A DNA stretch of 64,000 nt from Pseudomonas sp. EpS/L25 (GCF_001512295.1 NZ_LNUP01000002.1:648027-712026), one strand, 5' to 3'. Counted from the stretch's first letter, positions 45,520 to 54,102 are shown. A program made the numbers and translations. Notes: a model not told the origin generated them from the letters alone.

Positions 45520-46860
45520 ATGGCACAGCACGACAGTGCATCGAGCACACCCTACGACCTGCTCGGGGTCGGTTTCGGACCTTCCAATCTGGCCTTGGCC
45601 ATCGCCTTGCGTGAGCAGAGCGAGCGTGATGGTCGCCCCCTGCGCTCGCTGTTCATCGATCGCCAGGCTGACTACCGCTGGCACGGTAATACCCTGGTTA
45701 CCCAGAGCGAGCTGCAGATTTCCTTCCTCAAGGATCTGGTGACGCTGCGTAATCCCACCAGTCCCTTCAGCTTCGTCAATTACCTGCATAGCCAAGGGCG
45801 CCTGGTCGACTTCATCAACCTGGGGACCTTCTATCCCTGTCGATTGGAGTTCAACGACTACCTGCGCTGGGTGGCGGAGCACTTCGCCAGCCAAAGCCGC
45901 TACGGTGAAGCGGTGGTTCGGGTCGAGCCTGGTCCTCAGGAAGCCGACGGCTCTCTGCGCCAGCTGGACGTCGTGGCATGCGATGCGGCAGGGCAGGAGC
46001 GGCGCTATCGGACCCGCTCCCTGGCGCTCAGTACTGGCGGTACGCCGCGCATTCCTCAGGTCTTCCGCGCACTCCGCCAGTATCCGCAGGTGTTCCACCA
46101 TGCGCAGTACCTCGAGCGTTTGGCTGCGCTACCCTGCGCCCAGGGCCAGCCGATGCGCATCGCGGTAGTCGGCGGTGGCCAGAGCGCGGCCGAGGCTTTC
46201 ATCGATCTCAATGACAGCTATCCCCAGGTCAGGGTCGACATGGTGCTTCGCGGTGCGGTGCTCAAGCCCGCCGACGACAGTCCTTTCGTCAACGAGATCT
46301 TCGCTCCTGAGTACACCGATCTGGTGTTCAACCAGCCGCCCGAGGAGCGTGAAAGGCTGATCAACGAGTATCACAACACCAATTATTCGGTGGTGGACCT
46401 CGATCTCATCGAGCGCATCTACGGCATTCTCTATCGGCAGAAGGTCGCCAGGAACCAGCGCCACGGTTTCCTGTGCCGCCGCAGCATAGAGTCGGCGCAA
46501 TTGGTCGACGGGAAAGTGGAGTTGCGCCTGCGGGATGTGGCCACCGCTGCGGTGGAGAATCATCGCTACGATGCGGTGATCCTGGCGACTGGCTATGAGC
46601 GTACCTCCCATCGACAGCTGCTCGAACCCCTGGCGCCGCTGTTGCAGGATTTCGAGGTGGATCGGAGCTATCGCCTGCAGACCGACGAACGCCTGCAGGC
46701 ACCGATCTACCTGCAGGGCTTCTGTCAGCACAGCCATGGCCTCAGCGATACCTTGCTGTCGGTACTGCCGGCGCGAGCCGGGGAGATCGCCGAGGCACTC
46801 CACGCGACGTTCGAGTCCGCGCGGCTACGGGCTGAGCGAGCCGAGCTGGCAGACGTCTGA
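45520..46860 (+). CDS. pvdA: L-ornithine N5-monooxygenase
   Basis: FAD- and NADPH-dependent enzyme of 446 residues (PvdA is about 443) that hydroxylates the side-chain amine of ornithine, the first step toward hydroxamate ligands. FAD site GVGFGPSNLALA (residues 16-27); substrate and cofactor stretch SFLKDLVTLRNPTSPFSFVNYL; NADPH motif VVGGGQSAAEAF (about 209-220); C-terminal ATGYER. All are characteristic of the PvdA/SidA family. Hydroxyornithine is then acylated, probably by the acyltransferase two genes downstream, and used by the two A domains with D-G-E-A-C-G-G codes. Transcription starts from the IS promoter at 45430-45453. Confidence 0.95.
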   Translation: MAQHDSASSTPYDLLGVGFGPSNLALAIALREQSERDGRPLRSLFIDRQADYRWHGNTLVTQSELQISFLKDLVTLRNPTSPFSFVNYLHSQGRLVDFINLGTFYPCRLEFNDYLRWVAEHFASQSRYGEAVVRVEPGPQEADGSLRQLDVVACDAAGQERRYRTRSLALSTGGTPRIPQVFRALRQYPQVFHHAQYLERLAALPCAQGQPMRIAVVGGGQSAAEAFIDLNDSYPQVRVDMVLRGAVLKPADDSPFVNEIFAPEYTDLVFNQPPEERERLINEYHNTNYSVVDLDLIERIYGILYRQKVARNQRHGFLCRRSIESAQLVDGKVELRLRDVATAAVENHRYDAVILATGYERTSHRQLLEPLAPLLQDFEVDRSYRLQTDERLQAPIYLQGFCQHSHGLSDTLLSVLPARAGEIAEALHATFESARLRAERAELADV

Positions 46861-46866
46861 TCTACA

Positions 46867-46890
46867 GTGGCAACGCTCAGGCGTTGCCAC
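46867..46890 (+). terminator. Strong hairpin between pvdA and the secreted hydrolase gene
   Basis: A perfect 10-bp stem (GTGGCAACGC/GCGTTGCCAC) with loop TCAG begins 6 bases after the pvdA stop. A T-run appears only 15 bases later (TTTTTT), so it may act as a partial terminator or an mRNA 3' stabiliser rather than a full stop. Confidence 0.55.
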
Positions 46891-46921
46891 CTGCCGTCCC
46901 CTTGGTTTTTTGGGAGAACGA

Positions 46922-48187
46922 GTGCCTGTTTTTCGTTGTTTGTGTCGTCTTTCGCTGTCTATCTGCCTGGCCGTACCCGTTTGGGTACGGGCGGACCCCC
47001 TAGCGGGCGAGGTGCTGAGCGAGCGCACCCTGCGTGTATTCAAGGCTGATGCCTTGGCCGCCAGGCTGGGCGACCGTGTGCGCAGTGTCGGTCAGCCCCG
47101 CTGCGACGTTCGCCTGATCGAGATCACCTATCGCACCCAGGGCGTTCACGACGAGCCGGCCGATGCTTCCGCCATGCTCCTGTTGCCCGAAGGTTCTCAC
47201 TGCCGGGAGCCCAAGGCGCTACTCGGCTGGGCACGGGGGACCGAGACCCGCAGAGCTTCCGCTCAGGCGGAGGCTGTGGCTCAGGCTGGCAGCAGTCCCT
47301 TGATCGAACTCTATGCTGCCCAGGGCTACGCAGTGGCCGCTACCGACTATCTGGGGTTGGGCCATTCGAGTTATCCCTTCCATCCTTATCTGCATGCCGC
47401 CACCGAGGCCAGCGCCGTGATCGATTCCTTGCGCGCGGCACGTCGAGTCATGGCGCGCGAGGGGGTGGCGCTGTCTGGCCAGGTCATGTTGGCCGGCTAC
47501 TCTCAGGGCGGCCATGCCACCCTGGCCGCGCAACGGACGCTGGAGCAGCGCTATGCCCAGGAGTTCGATCTCGTCGCCAGTGCGCCCATGTCCGGACCCT
47601 ATGCGCTGAGTCAGACCTTTCTGGATAACTGGTCGGGGCGCACGCCAGCAGGCGCCAATGTCTTCGCGCCTTATCTATTCGGCTATGCCCTGGTGGCCAT
47701 GCAGCGAGTCTATGGGAATCTCTATCAACGACCGGATGAGTTGCTGCAAGAGCCCTGGGCGACGCGTGTGGAGCGGCTGCTGCCGGGTCCGGACAACGTT
47801 TTCCAGCTCCTGCGCGAGCAGGCGCTACCGGCGTCGAATCATCTCGACCGCTTGCGGCAGCCGGCTTTCACCCGGGAGTTCATGGAAAACCCGGAACAGC
47901 CGTTCCGCGTGGCGCTGCGGCGCAACGATCTGCTGGACTGGACGCCACGTACCCCGACCCTACTGTGTGGCGCTTCGCGCGATACCGTGGTCGAGTTTCG
48001 TAATGCGCGCAGCGCCTACCAGGCTTTCAGGGCGCGTGGCGCCCCGGTTCGCCTGCTGGACGTGGATGAGCGCCTTGCGTTGGGGCTGGATGGTCTGCAG
48101 ATACATACCCAGGCGGCGGCTGCGGCCTGCATGCTGGCGACGCGCCAGAACCTGCTCGACCCCGAACGCCACCAGATGGGGCAGTAA
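46922..48187 (+). CDS. Secreted alpha/beta hydrolase (secretory lipase, LIP-like family)
   Basis: Exported hydrolase of 421 residues from the GTG at 46922, chosen because GGGAGA lies 5 bases upstream and the start yields a signal peptide (LSLSICLAVPVWVRA, cleavage near residue 20). The longer frame upstream overlaps pvdA and is rejected. The nucleophile lies in GYSQGGHA; the segment GYAVAATDYLGLGHS is typical of secretory lipases. Cysteines in the mature part (QPRCDVR, SHCREP) could pair in the periplasm. It sits between pvdA and the hydroxyornithine acyltransferase, so a siderophore role is likely. Candidates are removal of the acyl chain in the periplasm, a job done by the unrelated PvdQ in pyoverdine, or hydrolysis of an ester. 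This is inference from position. Confidence 0.82.
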   Translation: MPVFRCLCRLSLSICLAVPVWVRADPLAGEVLSERTLRVFKADALAARLGDRVRSVGQPRCDVRLIEITYRTQGVHDEPADASAMLLLPEGSHCREPKALLGWARGTETRRASAQAEAVAQAGSSPLIELYAAQGYAVAATDYLGLGHSSYPFHPYLHAATEASAVIDSLRAARRVMAREGVALSGQVMLAGYSQGGHATLAAQRTLEQRYAQEFDLVASAPMSGPYALSQTFLDNWSGRTPAGANVFAPYLFGYALVAMQRVYGNLYQRPDELLQEPWATRVERLLPGPDNVFQLLREQALPASNHLDRLRQPAFTREFMENPEQPFRVALRRNDLLDWTPRTPTLLCGASRDTVVEFRNARSAYQAFRARGAPVRLLDVDERLALGLDGLQIHTQAAAAACMLATRQNLLDPERHQMGQ

Positions 48188-48240
48188 TTCCTGGTGGGCG
48201 TGCTTCGTCTTTCCAGCTGATGCCCTTTGGAAAAGCTGCC

Positions 48241-49224
48241 ATGACCGTCCCGACTACCCTGTTGCTTCCTTCCGGCCAGGAACTCCATGGCCACTGGAGT
48301 GAGGCTGTACTGACCTTGAGCTTGAACGGCCGTCAGCTGGCGACTGCGACCGGTGTGGATGATCTCTGGCAGGTCAGGGAGCTGGCTGCCGAGCAAGAGT
48401 CCAGTCTCTGGTGCCTGGCCTACTGGCTGCTGGTGCGCAGCGTCGCCGACCAGCTTGAATGGCAGGGCTTGTCGCCGGACTTGGCAAATCGCAGTGGATT
48501 GGTGCTTCGGCGTACCGATGGCGCCTTGGTCACCGAGCGTACGGCGTTCTGGCAATTGCCAACCCCGTGGCTGCGACAGCCCGCCACGACCCCCTGGCCG
48601 CAGACCTGGGCCTGGAGTGGCGCGATCCGCCATCTGCGCCGGCCTCCCAAGCCGGAAGGAGAGGTCTATCGGCGCTTCGACACGCGCCTGGGTAGCTGGA
48701 TCTCTCTGCGCACACTGGATCTGACGGTCGATCTGCCGAGTTTTCATCGCTGGCAGAATTCGCCGCGAGTCGCCGCCTTCTGGCAAGAGGAGGGCAGCCT
48801 GGAGCAGCACCGCGCCTATCTACAGCGCCTCGCCGAGGATCCCCACGTCCAGACGTTGATCGGCTGCTTCGACGACGAACCCTTCGCCTACTTCGAGGCC
48901 TACTGGGCCAAGGAGGATCGCATCGGACCCTACTATGGCGTCGGCGATCACGACCGCGGCCTGCACATGCTGGTTGGCGAGGAAGGGCATCGGGGGGCAC
49001 ATAAGGTCGCTTGTTGGCTGCCCGCGGTGGCGCACTGGTTGTTCCTGGACGAGCCGCGTACGCAGCGCCTGGTCTGTGAGCCCCGAGCGGACAACGAGCG
49101 CATGATCGCCCATCTGCAACGTCAGGGTTTCTATCGACAGAAGGACTTCGATTTTCCGCACAAGAGAGCCGCGCTGATGCTGCTGGAGCGCGAGCGCTTC
49201 TTCGACCGTTGCGTGCTGGCCTGA
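48241..49224 (+). CDS. Siderophore GNAT acyltransferase (N5-hydroxyornithine acetyltransferase, IucB/AlcB-like)
   Basis: Cytosolic acyl-CoA transferase of 327 residues from the ATG at 48241; an in-frame ATG at 48220 adds seven residues. The C-terminal GNAT half (about 155-327) shows the siderophore-acyltransferase pattern: RTLDLTVDLPSFHRWQNSPRVAAFW, FAYFEAYWAKEDRIGPYY, GDHDRGLHMLVGEE and QRLVCEPRADNERMI. IucB acetylates hydroxylysine and related enzymes acylate hydroxyornithine, so here it should convert hydroxyornithine from PvdA into the hydroxamate building block. Acetyl is the simplest donor; other acyl-CoAs are possible. No PvdF-like formyltransferase is present in the window. It is the third gene of the pvdA operon. 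Confidence 0.9.
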   Translation: MTVPTTLLLPSGQELHGHWSEAVLTLSLNGRQLATATGVDDLWQVRELAAEQESSLWCLAYWLLVRSVADQLEWQGLSPDLANRSGLVLRRTDGALVTERTAFWQLPTPWLRQPATTPWPQTWAWSGAIRHLRRPPKPEGEVYRRFDTRLGSWISLRTLDLTVDLPSFHRWQNSPRVAAFWQEEGSLEQHRAYLQRLAEDPHVQTLIGCFDDEPFAYFEAYWAKEDRIGPYYGVGDHDRGLHMLVGEEGHRGAHKVACWLPAVAHWLFLDEPRTQRLVCEPRADNERMIAHLQRQGFYRQKDFDFPHKRAALMLLERERFFDRCVLA

Positions 49225-49258
49225 GGCCACGCCTGACGGTGCGCGGAGACAGGCCTTG

Positions 49259-49455
49259 GAAGCTGTTCACGATCTGCTGCGCGTCGGCCAAACGGCGTTG
49301 AAAATGCTTTCGAAATGCTCATCTACCACGCGTAAACTGCGCTTTCTCAAGCATTTGATTCGCTGGCGCTCACCCTACGGGCCAGCCGTTGGCTGTTACT
49401 CCCGTTGGTCGTTGCGCCTTGTTTGTCTCTAGCTCGCGAGATCGTGAACAGCTTC
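49259..49455. repeat. MITE-like element, copy 1, with perfect 17-bp terminal inverted repeats
   Basis: Bounded by GAAGCTGTTCACGATCT (49259-49275) and its exact reverse complement (49439-49455), total 197 bases, with no coding capacity. The interior shares blocks with the elements at 51087-51290 and 62452-62648, such as CTGCGCGTCGGCCAAACGGCGTTG and AATGCTCAT.TACCAC. It ends 2 bases before the stop codon of the FhuC-like gene. Confidence 0.75.
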
Positions 49456-49456
49456 T

Positions 49457-50224
49457 TTAGAGATGAAAGCTGAGCGGGCGACCATTCACGGGGTGCGGAA
49501 TCACGCCCATGGGAATGCCATAGATGGATTCCAGCGTCGCGCCGTCCATGAGTTCTTCTGGGCTGCCCTGGACCAGCAGACGACCGCCGTGCAAGGCCAC
49601 CAGGTGGTCGCAGTAGCGTGCCGCCATGTTGATCTCATGAAGGACTACCACCACGCCTAACCGAAGACGGTGGCTGAGCTCGCGGATCAGTTGCAGGACC
49701 TCGACCTGATGGGCGATGTCCAGTGCCGAGGTCGGTTCGTCCAGCAGCAAGTAATTCGTATCCTGAGCCAGCAGCATGGCCAGCCAGACGCGTTGACGCT
49801 CGCCACCGGACAGGCTGTCCACCAGCCGCTCGGCGTACACCTCGGTATGGGTGAGCTGCAGCGCCCGCTCGATGGACTGGCGATCTGCGGCACCAAAGCG
49901 ACCCAGGGCACCATGCCAGGGGTAACGGCCAAAGCTGACCAGTTCCCGTACGGTCAGGCCATCGGCCGCCGGCAGTTGCTGCGGTAAGTAGGCTACGCGG
50001 CGTGCGAAGTCCCGGTTATTCCACTGCGCCAGAGGCCGTCCGTCGAAGGTGATTTCGCCGGCACTCAGCCCTTGCTGGCGGGCAAGCAGCTTGATGAGCG
50101 TCGACTTGCCCGAGCCGTTGTGGCCTATGAGACCGACGACCTGCCCGTCCGGCAGATGCAAGTCGAGCGGCTGCAACAGAGCACGGTCACCGAGGATGAA
50201 GGAGGCGCCTTGGAGTTCGAACAT
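49457..50224 (-). CDS. FhuC/FecE-like ferric-siderophore ABC transporter ATPase
   Basis: Cytosolic ATPase of 255 residues that should power the FhuB-like permease at 36465-38459. Walker A GHNGSGKSTL, Q-loop YLPQQLPAADGLTVREL, signature LSGGERQRVWLA, Walker B YLLLDEPTSALD and H-loop VLHEIN are all present. The start at 50224 gives the usual MFELQGASF opening; the open frame to 50284 adds 20 unconserved residues. A Fur-like box lies about 45-65 bases upstream. The gene is separated from its permease and binding-protein partners by about 11 kb, but no other iron-type ATPase gene is present in the locus. Confidence 0.9.
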   Translation of the reverse strand: MFELQGASFILGDRALLQPLDLHLPDGQVVGLIGHNGSGKSTLIKLLARQQGLSAGEITFDGRPLAQWNNRDFARRVAYLPQQLPAADGLTVRELVSFGRYPWHGALGRFGAADRQSIERALQLTHTEVYAERLVDSLSGGERQRVWLAMLLAQDTNYLLLDEPTSALDIAHQVEVLQLIRELSHRLRLGVVVVLHEINMAARYCDHLVALHGGRLLVQGSPEELMDGATLESIYGIPMGVIPHPVNGRPLSFHL

Positions 50225-50269
50225 GGAGACAGCCGCAGAGGAAGATCGAGCCGGCAGCCTAAAACAAGC

Positions 50270-50288
50270 GAGAATGCTTATCAATGTT
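50270..50288. promoter_or_regulatory. Fur-like box upstream of the FhuC-like ATPase gene
   Basis: GAGAATGCTTATCAATGTT agrees with the 19-base Fur consensus at about 13 positions by hand count. It lies 46-64 bases before the ATPase start. Confidence 0.65.
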
Positions 50289-51340
50289 GCCGCTGCTGGT
50301 GCTGACGGACTTGTGGTCGGCGGTCTCGCGATCCTCGGTGTGCCAGGCGCGTATCACGTCTGTCGGTCGCCAGGTTGCCTGGGGCTTAGCAACGCGTGCA
50401 TGGCCCCGACGGGCTGGTGTGAAGTTATCTACACCATGCTGGCGGCGCTTTTTCGCTGCAGAGGCGGACCTCCTGTGCGGCATTGCCGCGAATCGCCAAA
50501 AAATCACTCGCCCATTCTTGCGCGAACGTCTGAAACACCACACTGGATAGTCGCCCGTTATGCGGATTGCCTCGCGACTGCGCAGGCACAAAGAGCGACT
50601 AAAAAACCTGCTGCGCGTCCGCCAGGTGGGCGCGTGCAGTGCTCGGAATTCTCATGTACCGCTCGTACACTTGCGTGCACCCGCCTGACAGCCCGTTCGC
50701 GATAATTTGTCAGCCGCGCTAAACAGCCGCGTGCCTCGTTCGTCCTTTAAGGGAGCGGGCTTACGAGGCTGTTGCTCTGCAGGGGCACGTCATGAGCTAT
50801 TGCGGCCACGCCGCTTATCCTTGGGGCGCCCATTGCCGTCTGTATGCCGGTGGAGTTTTCATATCCAACCCAAAGCTTTCTCGCGGCTACGGGGGCCAGG
50901 CGTAGGGGCCCTGTTGCGCAGAGGCCTGGGGAAAGTGGCGTATGTCCCTTGCTGATCTGCCAGCCAGGGACAACGTGAGCACGGAATACTTCTGCGTCTT
51001 CCCTGGCGATGGGGGCCTCTTCGACTAGTGACGCTGCCGGAAGTTTGATGGTATCGGCGTGCTTGGCCCCAGCAGGCCGGTTGCCCAAGAGCCTGTTCAA
51101 TGTCTCGCGAGCCAGAGCCAAACAAGGCCCAGGTGGCCCCGCGAAAATAGCTGAGGAAGCGCATCGGACCCGCGCTCGGGTTCACGAGTGGTAAATGAGC
51201 ATTGCGACGGGCCGCCGAGGTGGGGCTGGCCTTCCAGGGCATTTTCCAACGCCGTTTGGCCGACGCGCAGTAGACTTTGAACAGGTTCTCTAAGGTAGGT
51301 GAATGACACCTGATCTAATCTTCATAGGATCGCTCAATCG
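50289..51340. other. Long non-coding region with repeat remnants
   Basis: About 1050 bases with no supportable gene. It holds one clear inverted-repeat element (51087-51290). A stretch at about 50603-50690 resembles the left half of the same family (CTGCTGCGCGTCCGCCA, then TTCTCATGTACC) but is too degraded to delimit. Short open frames at 50284-50550 and 50792-50905 have no recognisable motif, and base composition is lower in GC than in the neighbouring genes. Confidence 0.5.
51087..51290. repeat. MITE-like element, copy 2
   Basis: Left end AAGAGCCTGTTCAATGTCT and right end AGACTTTGAACAGGTTCTC form imperfect terminal inverted repeats (about 16 of 19 positions), total about 204 bases, in the opposite orientation to copy 1. 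Interior blocks GCATTTTCCAACGCCGTTTGGCCGACGCGCAG and TGAGCATTGCGACGGG recur in copy 3. It lies just upstream of the FhuF-like gene, so that gene's promoter must be within or beside it. Confidence 0.7.
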
Positions 51341-52087
51341 ATGATTCCCGCCTTGGCGCCCCTCTTCAGCGGGCCGCTTCAACCGTTCTCCACCATGTTG
51401 CGCTTGCCCAAGGCAGGAGAGGAGGTAGTACCCCTCAGTCGCGTATTGGCTGGCGGGCTGACAGAGGTGTTGCAGAACTATGGCGGCGACCCCGACCTCG
51501 ATCAGCGGGCGCTGCTCTCGGTATGGTCCAAATACTACTTCTCCCGGCTGATTCCGCCGGTCGCGGCGGCCTCGCTGCTGCGGCGCTGGCGTTTGCCGGT
51601 CGCTGTCGATCAGTTGGGGCTGGTCTTGAATGATGCCTGGGTGCCGGAAGCCTTCGTGTTGCCTCACGGTGGCGAAGCTTTCGCGGAAGATCCCCTGGAT
51701 GTGCTGCAGCCGCTGGTGCTTGAAAATCTTCGGCCTTTCATCGAAGGGGTTTGTGCGCAAGTGAAGCTGTCGCCCAAGGTCCTCTGGAGCAACGCTGGCA
51801 ACTACCTGGAATGGTTTGTCGGTGAGTTGCGTAAGGCAGGGTTTCCCGCCAGTACCTTGCCGCCCTTCGATCACTGGCTCGAGCAGCCATATGACGCTCA
51901 GGGTGTACGCAATCCGTTGTTCAAACCGGTGATCTACGTCGAGCTACCCCTGGCGGGTGATGCCGCGCGGACGTCCTGGCAGTGGCGACAGCGACGTGTC
52001 TGCTGCATCCGCTACCGGTTGCCGGACGAGGACCTCTGCAGCAATTGCCCGTTGTTGAAGGATCCTCAGCCCGAGGCATCGGGCTAG
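51341..52087 (+). CDS. fhuF: FhuF-like siderophore-iron reductase
   Basis: Cytosolic 2Fe-2S protein of 248 residues (FhuF is about 262) that reduces ferric hydroxamate complexes so that Fe(II) is released after import. The family hallmark is complete at the C-terminus: C221 and C222, ten residues, C233, two residues, C236 (VCCIRYRLPDEDLCSNCP). The middle part, with SVWSKYYFSRLIPPVAAA and NAGNYLEWFVGEL, follows the FhuF pattern. It fits the two hydroxamate groups predicted for the siderophore. It is the last gene of the locus; the yajD remnant begins directly after its stop. Confidence 0.92.
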   Translation: MIPALAPLFSGPLQPFSTMLRLPKAGEEVVPLSRVLAGGLTEVLQNYGGDPDLDQRALLSVWSKYYFSRLIPPVAAASLLRRWRLPVAVDQLGLVLNDAWVPEAFVLPHGGEAFAEDPLDVLQPLVLENLRPFIEGVCAQVKLSPKVLWSNAGNYLEWFVGELRKAGFPASTLPPFDHWLEQPYDAQGVRNPLFKPVIYVELPLAGDAARTSWQWRQRRVCCIRYRLPDEDLCSNCPLLKDPQPEASG

Positions 52088-52092
52088 CAGCT

Positions 52093-52348
52093 GTGGGCGG
52101 TCGCTGCGCCCGGGAATTTTCCGGCAAGCGCCTGAGCGAGCTGACCGTGCACCATCGTGACCAACCACGACGACAATCCCCAGGACGGCTCCAGCTGAGA
52201 ACTGCTGTGCCTCTATTGCCACGACAACGAGCACGGCCGCTACACCGACCAGCGGTACTTCTGCGACAGCTCCCTGAGCACCCCCAAGGTGGTCCAGGCC
52301 ACCCACAACCCCTTCGCGGGGCTGGAGTGGGTGTTGAGAAAGGATTAA
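52093..52348 (+). pseudogene. Broken copy of the 3' two-thirds of yajD
   Basis: The sequence aligns with bases 5030-5260 of intact yajD at roughly 90 percent identity by eye, same orientation, and ends at a matching stop region. It lacks the first about 40 codons. It carries a 2-base deletion in the HHRDHNHD segment (frameshift) and a TGG-to-TGA change at the position of NWELLC. It cannot make a YajD protein. It begins at the stop of the FhuF-like gene, so it marks the right edge of the siderophore locus as a direct repeat of the left edge. Confidence 0.9.
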
Positions 52349-52773
52349 TCCCGAGCGAAGGTTGGGTTTAGCCCGATTTCAACCAGTTAGCAGCTATTCA
52401 TCGCAGCCATGGCGGTCCGCCGATGCGGCCGCTCCTACGGGAGCATCACGCCTCTGTAGGAGCAACTGTCTTGTCGCGGTCATGCCGGTGCGCCGTAGCG
52501 ACCGCTCTGGTTTGGACTATCGCGGCCATGGGCCGCTCCTACAAAAGCCTCATCACCTGTAGGAGCGGCCCATGGCCGCGATGTGTGGTGGGCGGGGTTG
52601 AACGAGGTTGGGTCCTGGCGGTTCAGGCCCTGAGCGGCGGCACTTATCCCCATGCGCTGCTCGGTTGCCAGCTTGCCCTGGCAACCGAGCTTCGGCTTAA
52701 GAAGACGTTAAGCCTCGCGCCCTAGGCTGCTGGAATCGGGCCGGTTCGACGGCCTGCAGCCTGCGAGACGCGC
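52349..52773. other. Intergenic region with REP palindromes
   Basis: 425 bases without a gene. Repeated motifs of the Pseudomonas REP type (GTAGGAGC, GGCCGCTCCTAC, GGCCATG) occur at about 52425-52490 and 52519-52582, the latter a perfect inverted pair. The remaining sequence up to the ClpP-like gene shows nothing I recognise. Confidence 0.7.
52519..52582. repeat. REP pair (BIME-like palindrome)
   Basis: Two perfect 25-base inverted arms (52519-52543 and 52558-52582) containing the GGAGCGGCCCATGGCC core, separated by 14 bases. This is the usual Pseudomonas REP doublet, able to form a long hairpin. Confidence 0.85.
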
Positions 52774-53481
52774 ATGAGCATCGGACCTTCGAAGACGAGG
52801 CCCTGGCTGAGGCGAGCGGCCTTGGCCTTGGCGGTCAGCCCCTGCATGGGCAGTGCCTTCGCCGAGATGACGGTGATTCGGGCGGAAGGCAGCGCCGCGA
52901 CCACTACCTCCGCATCGGTGTACTTCAATGCGGGGGTGAACGATCGCTCGATCAGTTCGTTGCTGGCGGCCCTGAGCGACATCTCCGCGAAGTATCCGGG
53001 CACCCAGAACGTCAATCTCTATATCAACAGCTCGGGCGGGAGCATGGAGGCGGGCTATGTCGCCTATGAATTCCTTCGCCGCTATCCGCTCAAGGTGAGT
53101 GCCATCAATGCGGCGACCACGGACTCCGCCGCCACGATGCTCTATTGCGCCACCGCCGACCGCTATGCCGAGCCACTCTCGCGTTTTCTCCTGCATCCGG
53201 CCGCGGTCGGCATTGCCATGAGCGGCTACCTCAAGCCTGACCAGGCCAAGCAGGCGTTCGAGGATGCCGAGCAGGAAAATCTCAAGTTCAGCGACATCTA
53301 CAAGGACTGTCTCAAGCTGCCCGCGAACGACATCGCCACGCTGCTCTCCTCCGAAAGCAACCGGCGCCGCCTGGACTACCCGGCCGCCAGGAGTCTCGGG
53401 CTCATCACCCAGGAACTCGATCAGCTACCGCGAACCCCCGACCGGGCGACCTACTTCATCACCGATGGGGGCGGTCGATGA
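52774..53481 (+). CDS. ClpP-like serine protease with signal peptide
   Basis: 235-residue protein of the ClpP/crotonase fold. The N-terminus (RRAALALAVSPCMGSAFA, cleavage near residue 30) is a secretion signal, so the protein should act in the periplasm, unlike housekeeping ClpP. Fold markers: NLYINSSGGSMEAGY (oxyanion-loop strand), probable nucleophile S118 in TTDSAATMLYCAT, and H141 in FLLHPAAVG. The acid residue is unclear. It has no partner chaperone beside it. It could be an ATP-independent peptidase or an inactive homologue; its substrate is unknown. It is transcribed alone, between the REP region and a pseudogene zone. Confidence 0.8.
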   Translation: MSIGPSKTRPWLRRAALALAVSPCMGSAFAEMTVIRAEGSAATTTSASVYFNAGVNDRSISSLLAALSDISAKYPGTQNVNLYINSSGGSMEAGYVAYEFLRRYPLKVSAINAATTDSAATMLYCATADRYAEPLSRFLLHPAAVGIAMSGYLKPDQAKQAFEDAEQENLKFSDIYKDCLKLPANDIATLLSSESNRRRLDYPAARSLGLITQELDQLPRTPDRATYFITDGGGR

Positions 53482-53660
53482 ACTCGCCGCGGGTGCCAGG
53501 CGTTCAATGAGCGTTGCGAGCAGTGGCCTGTAGGCCTGAGTCAGTTCGGACGAACCCTGGTAGAGCGCCTGACCGCGCACCGGGCCTGCCGGATTCTCTA
53601 GCCTCACGGCAATGCCGGTATAAGCCGAGTCGGGACGGAGACGCCACCGACCCGGTGTTC
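53450..53660 (-). pseudogene. Possible coding remnant of unknown family
   Basis: On the - strand a continuous frame reads WRLRPDSAYTGIAVRLEN, then PAGPVRGQALYQGSSELTQA, then YRPLLATLIERLAP before drifting into the end of the ClpP-like gene. The composition looks protein-like, but there is no start, and it collides with the M24 remnant. I do not recognise the family. It may be the tail of a gene cut off by rearrangement. Confidence 0.3.
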
Positions 53661-54102
53661 CAAGCCGGCGATATCGACATGATCGTGCCGGGTAGGTATC
53701 TGCACGATATCTCCCGCTCCTTCATCTGCTCCGGCAAGGCACCTACGGCCCATCAGGCATCGCTGCTGCAAACGGCCTGCGACCCGCTTTGCCACAACAT
53801 CGATCTGATCAAGGCGGGTTTGACCTATCGCGAGTTCGCCGAGTGCTGCTGGCCGTTACCCAAGAAAGTCGAGCATAGCCGCTACATGATGATGGCTCAC
53901 GGCTGCGGTCTGGCCGATGAATATCCCTGCATGGCCTACGCGGTGGATTGCGCAGAGTGGGGCTACGACGGTGTCTTCGAGGAGAATCGGTGAGCAGGGC
54001 GCGGCAGAAGGGGTGAAGCTAGAAGAGCAATTACTGATCACCAAGGAGGCAGCGGTGAAACTGTCCAGTACGCCGTTGCTGGATGGTCCGGAGGCTGGAT
54101 AG
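53630..54102 (+). pseudogene. Decayed M24 metallopeptidase (Xaa-Pro dipeptidase/DddP-like) remnant
   Basis: The frame beginning near 53630 reads ISRSFICSGKAPTAHQ, then LIKAGLTYREFAECCWPLP, then YMMMAHGCGLADEYP and GYDGVFEEN. These are the C-terminal half motifs of M24 aminopeptidases, including the metal-site segment around HGCGLADE. The N-terminal half is missing. After FEEN the frame stops at 53993, and the continuation (GEQGAAEGVKLEEQLLIT, to 54102) lies in another frame with about nine family residues deleted. An internal loss near VFQAGDIDMIVPGRY also removes a metal-binding Asp region. It cannot be functional. Confidence 0.8.

Noticed and set aside
50284-50550. 88-codon frame next to the Fur-like box
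   Set aside because: The Cys/Arg/Trp-rich residues look like translated repeat sequence and there is no start context.
50792-50905. 38-codon frame (MSYCGHAAYPWG...) in the long spacer
   Set aside because: No convincing ribosome site and no known family; it lies in a region of degraded repeats.
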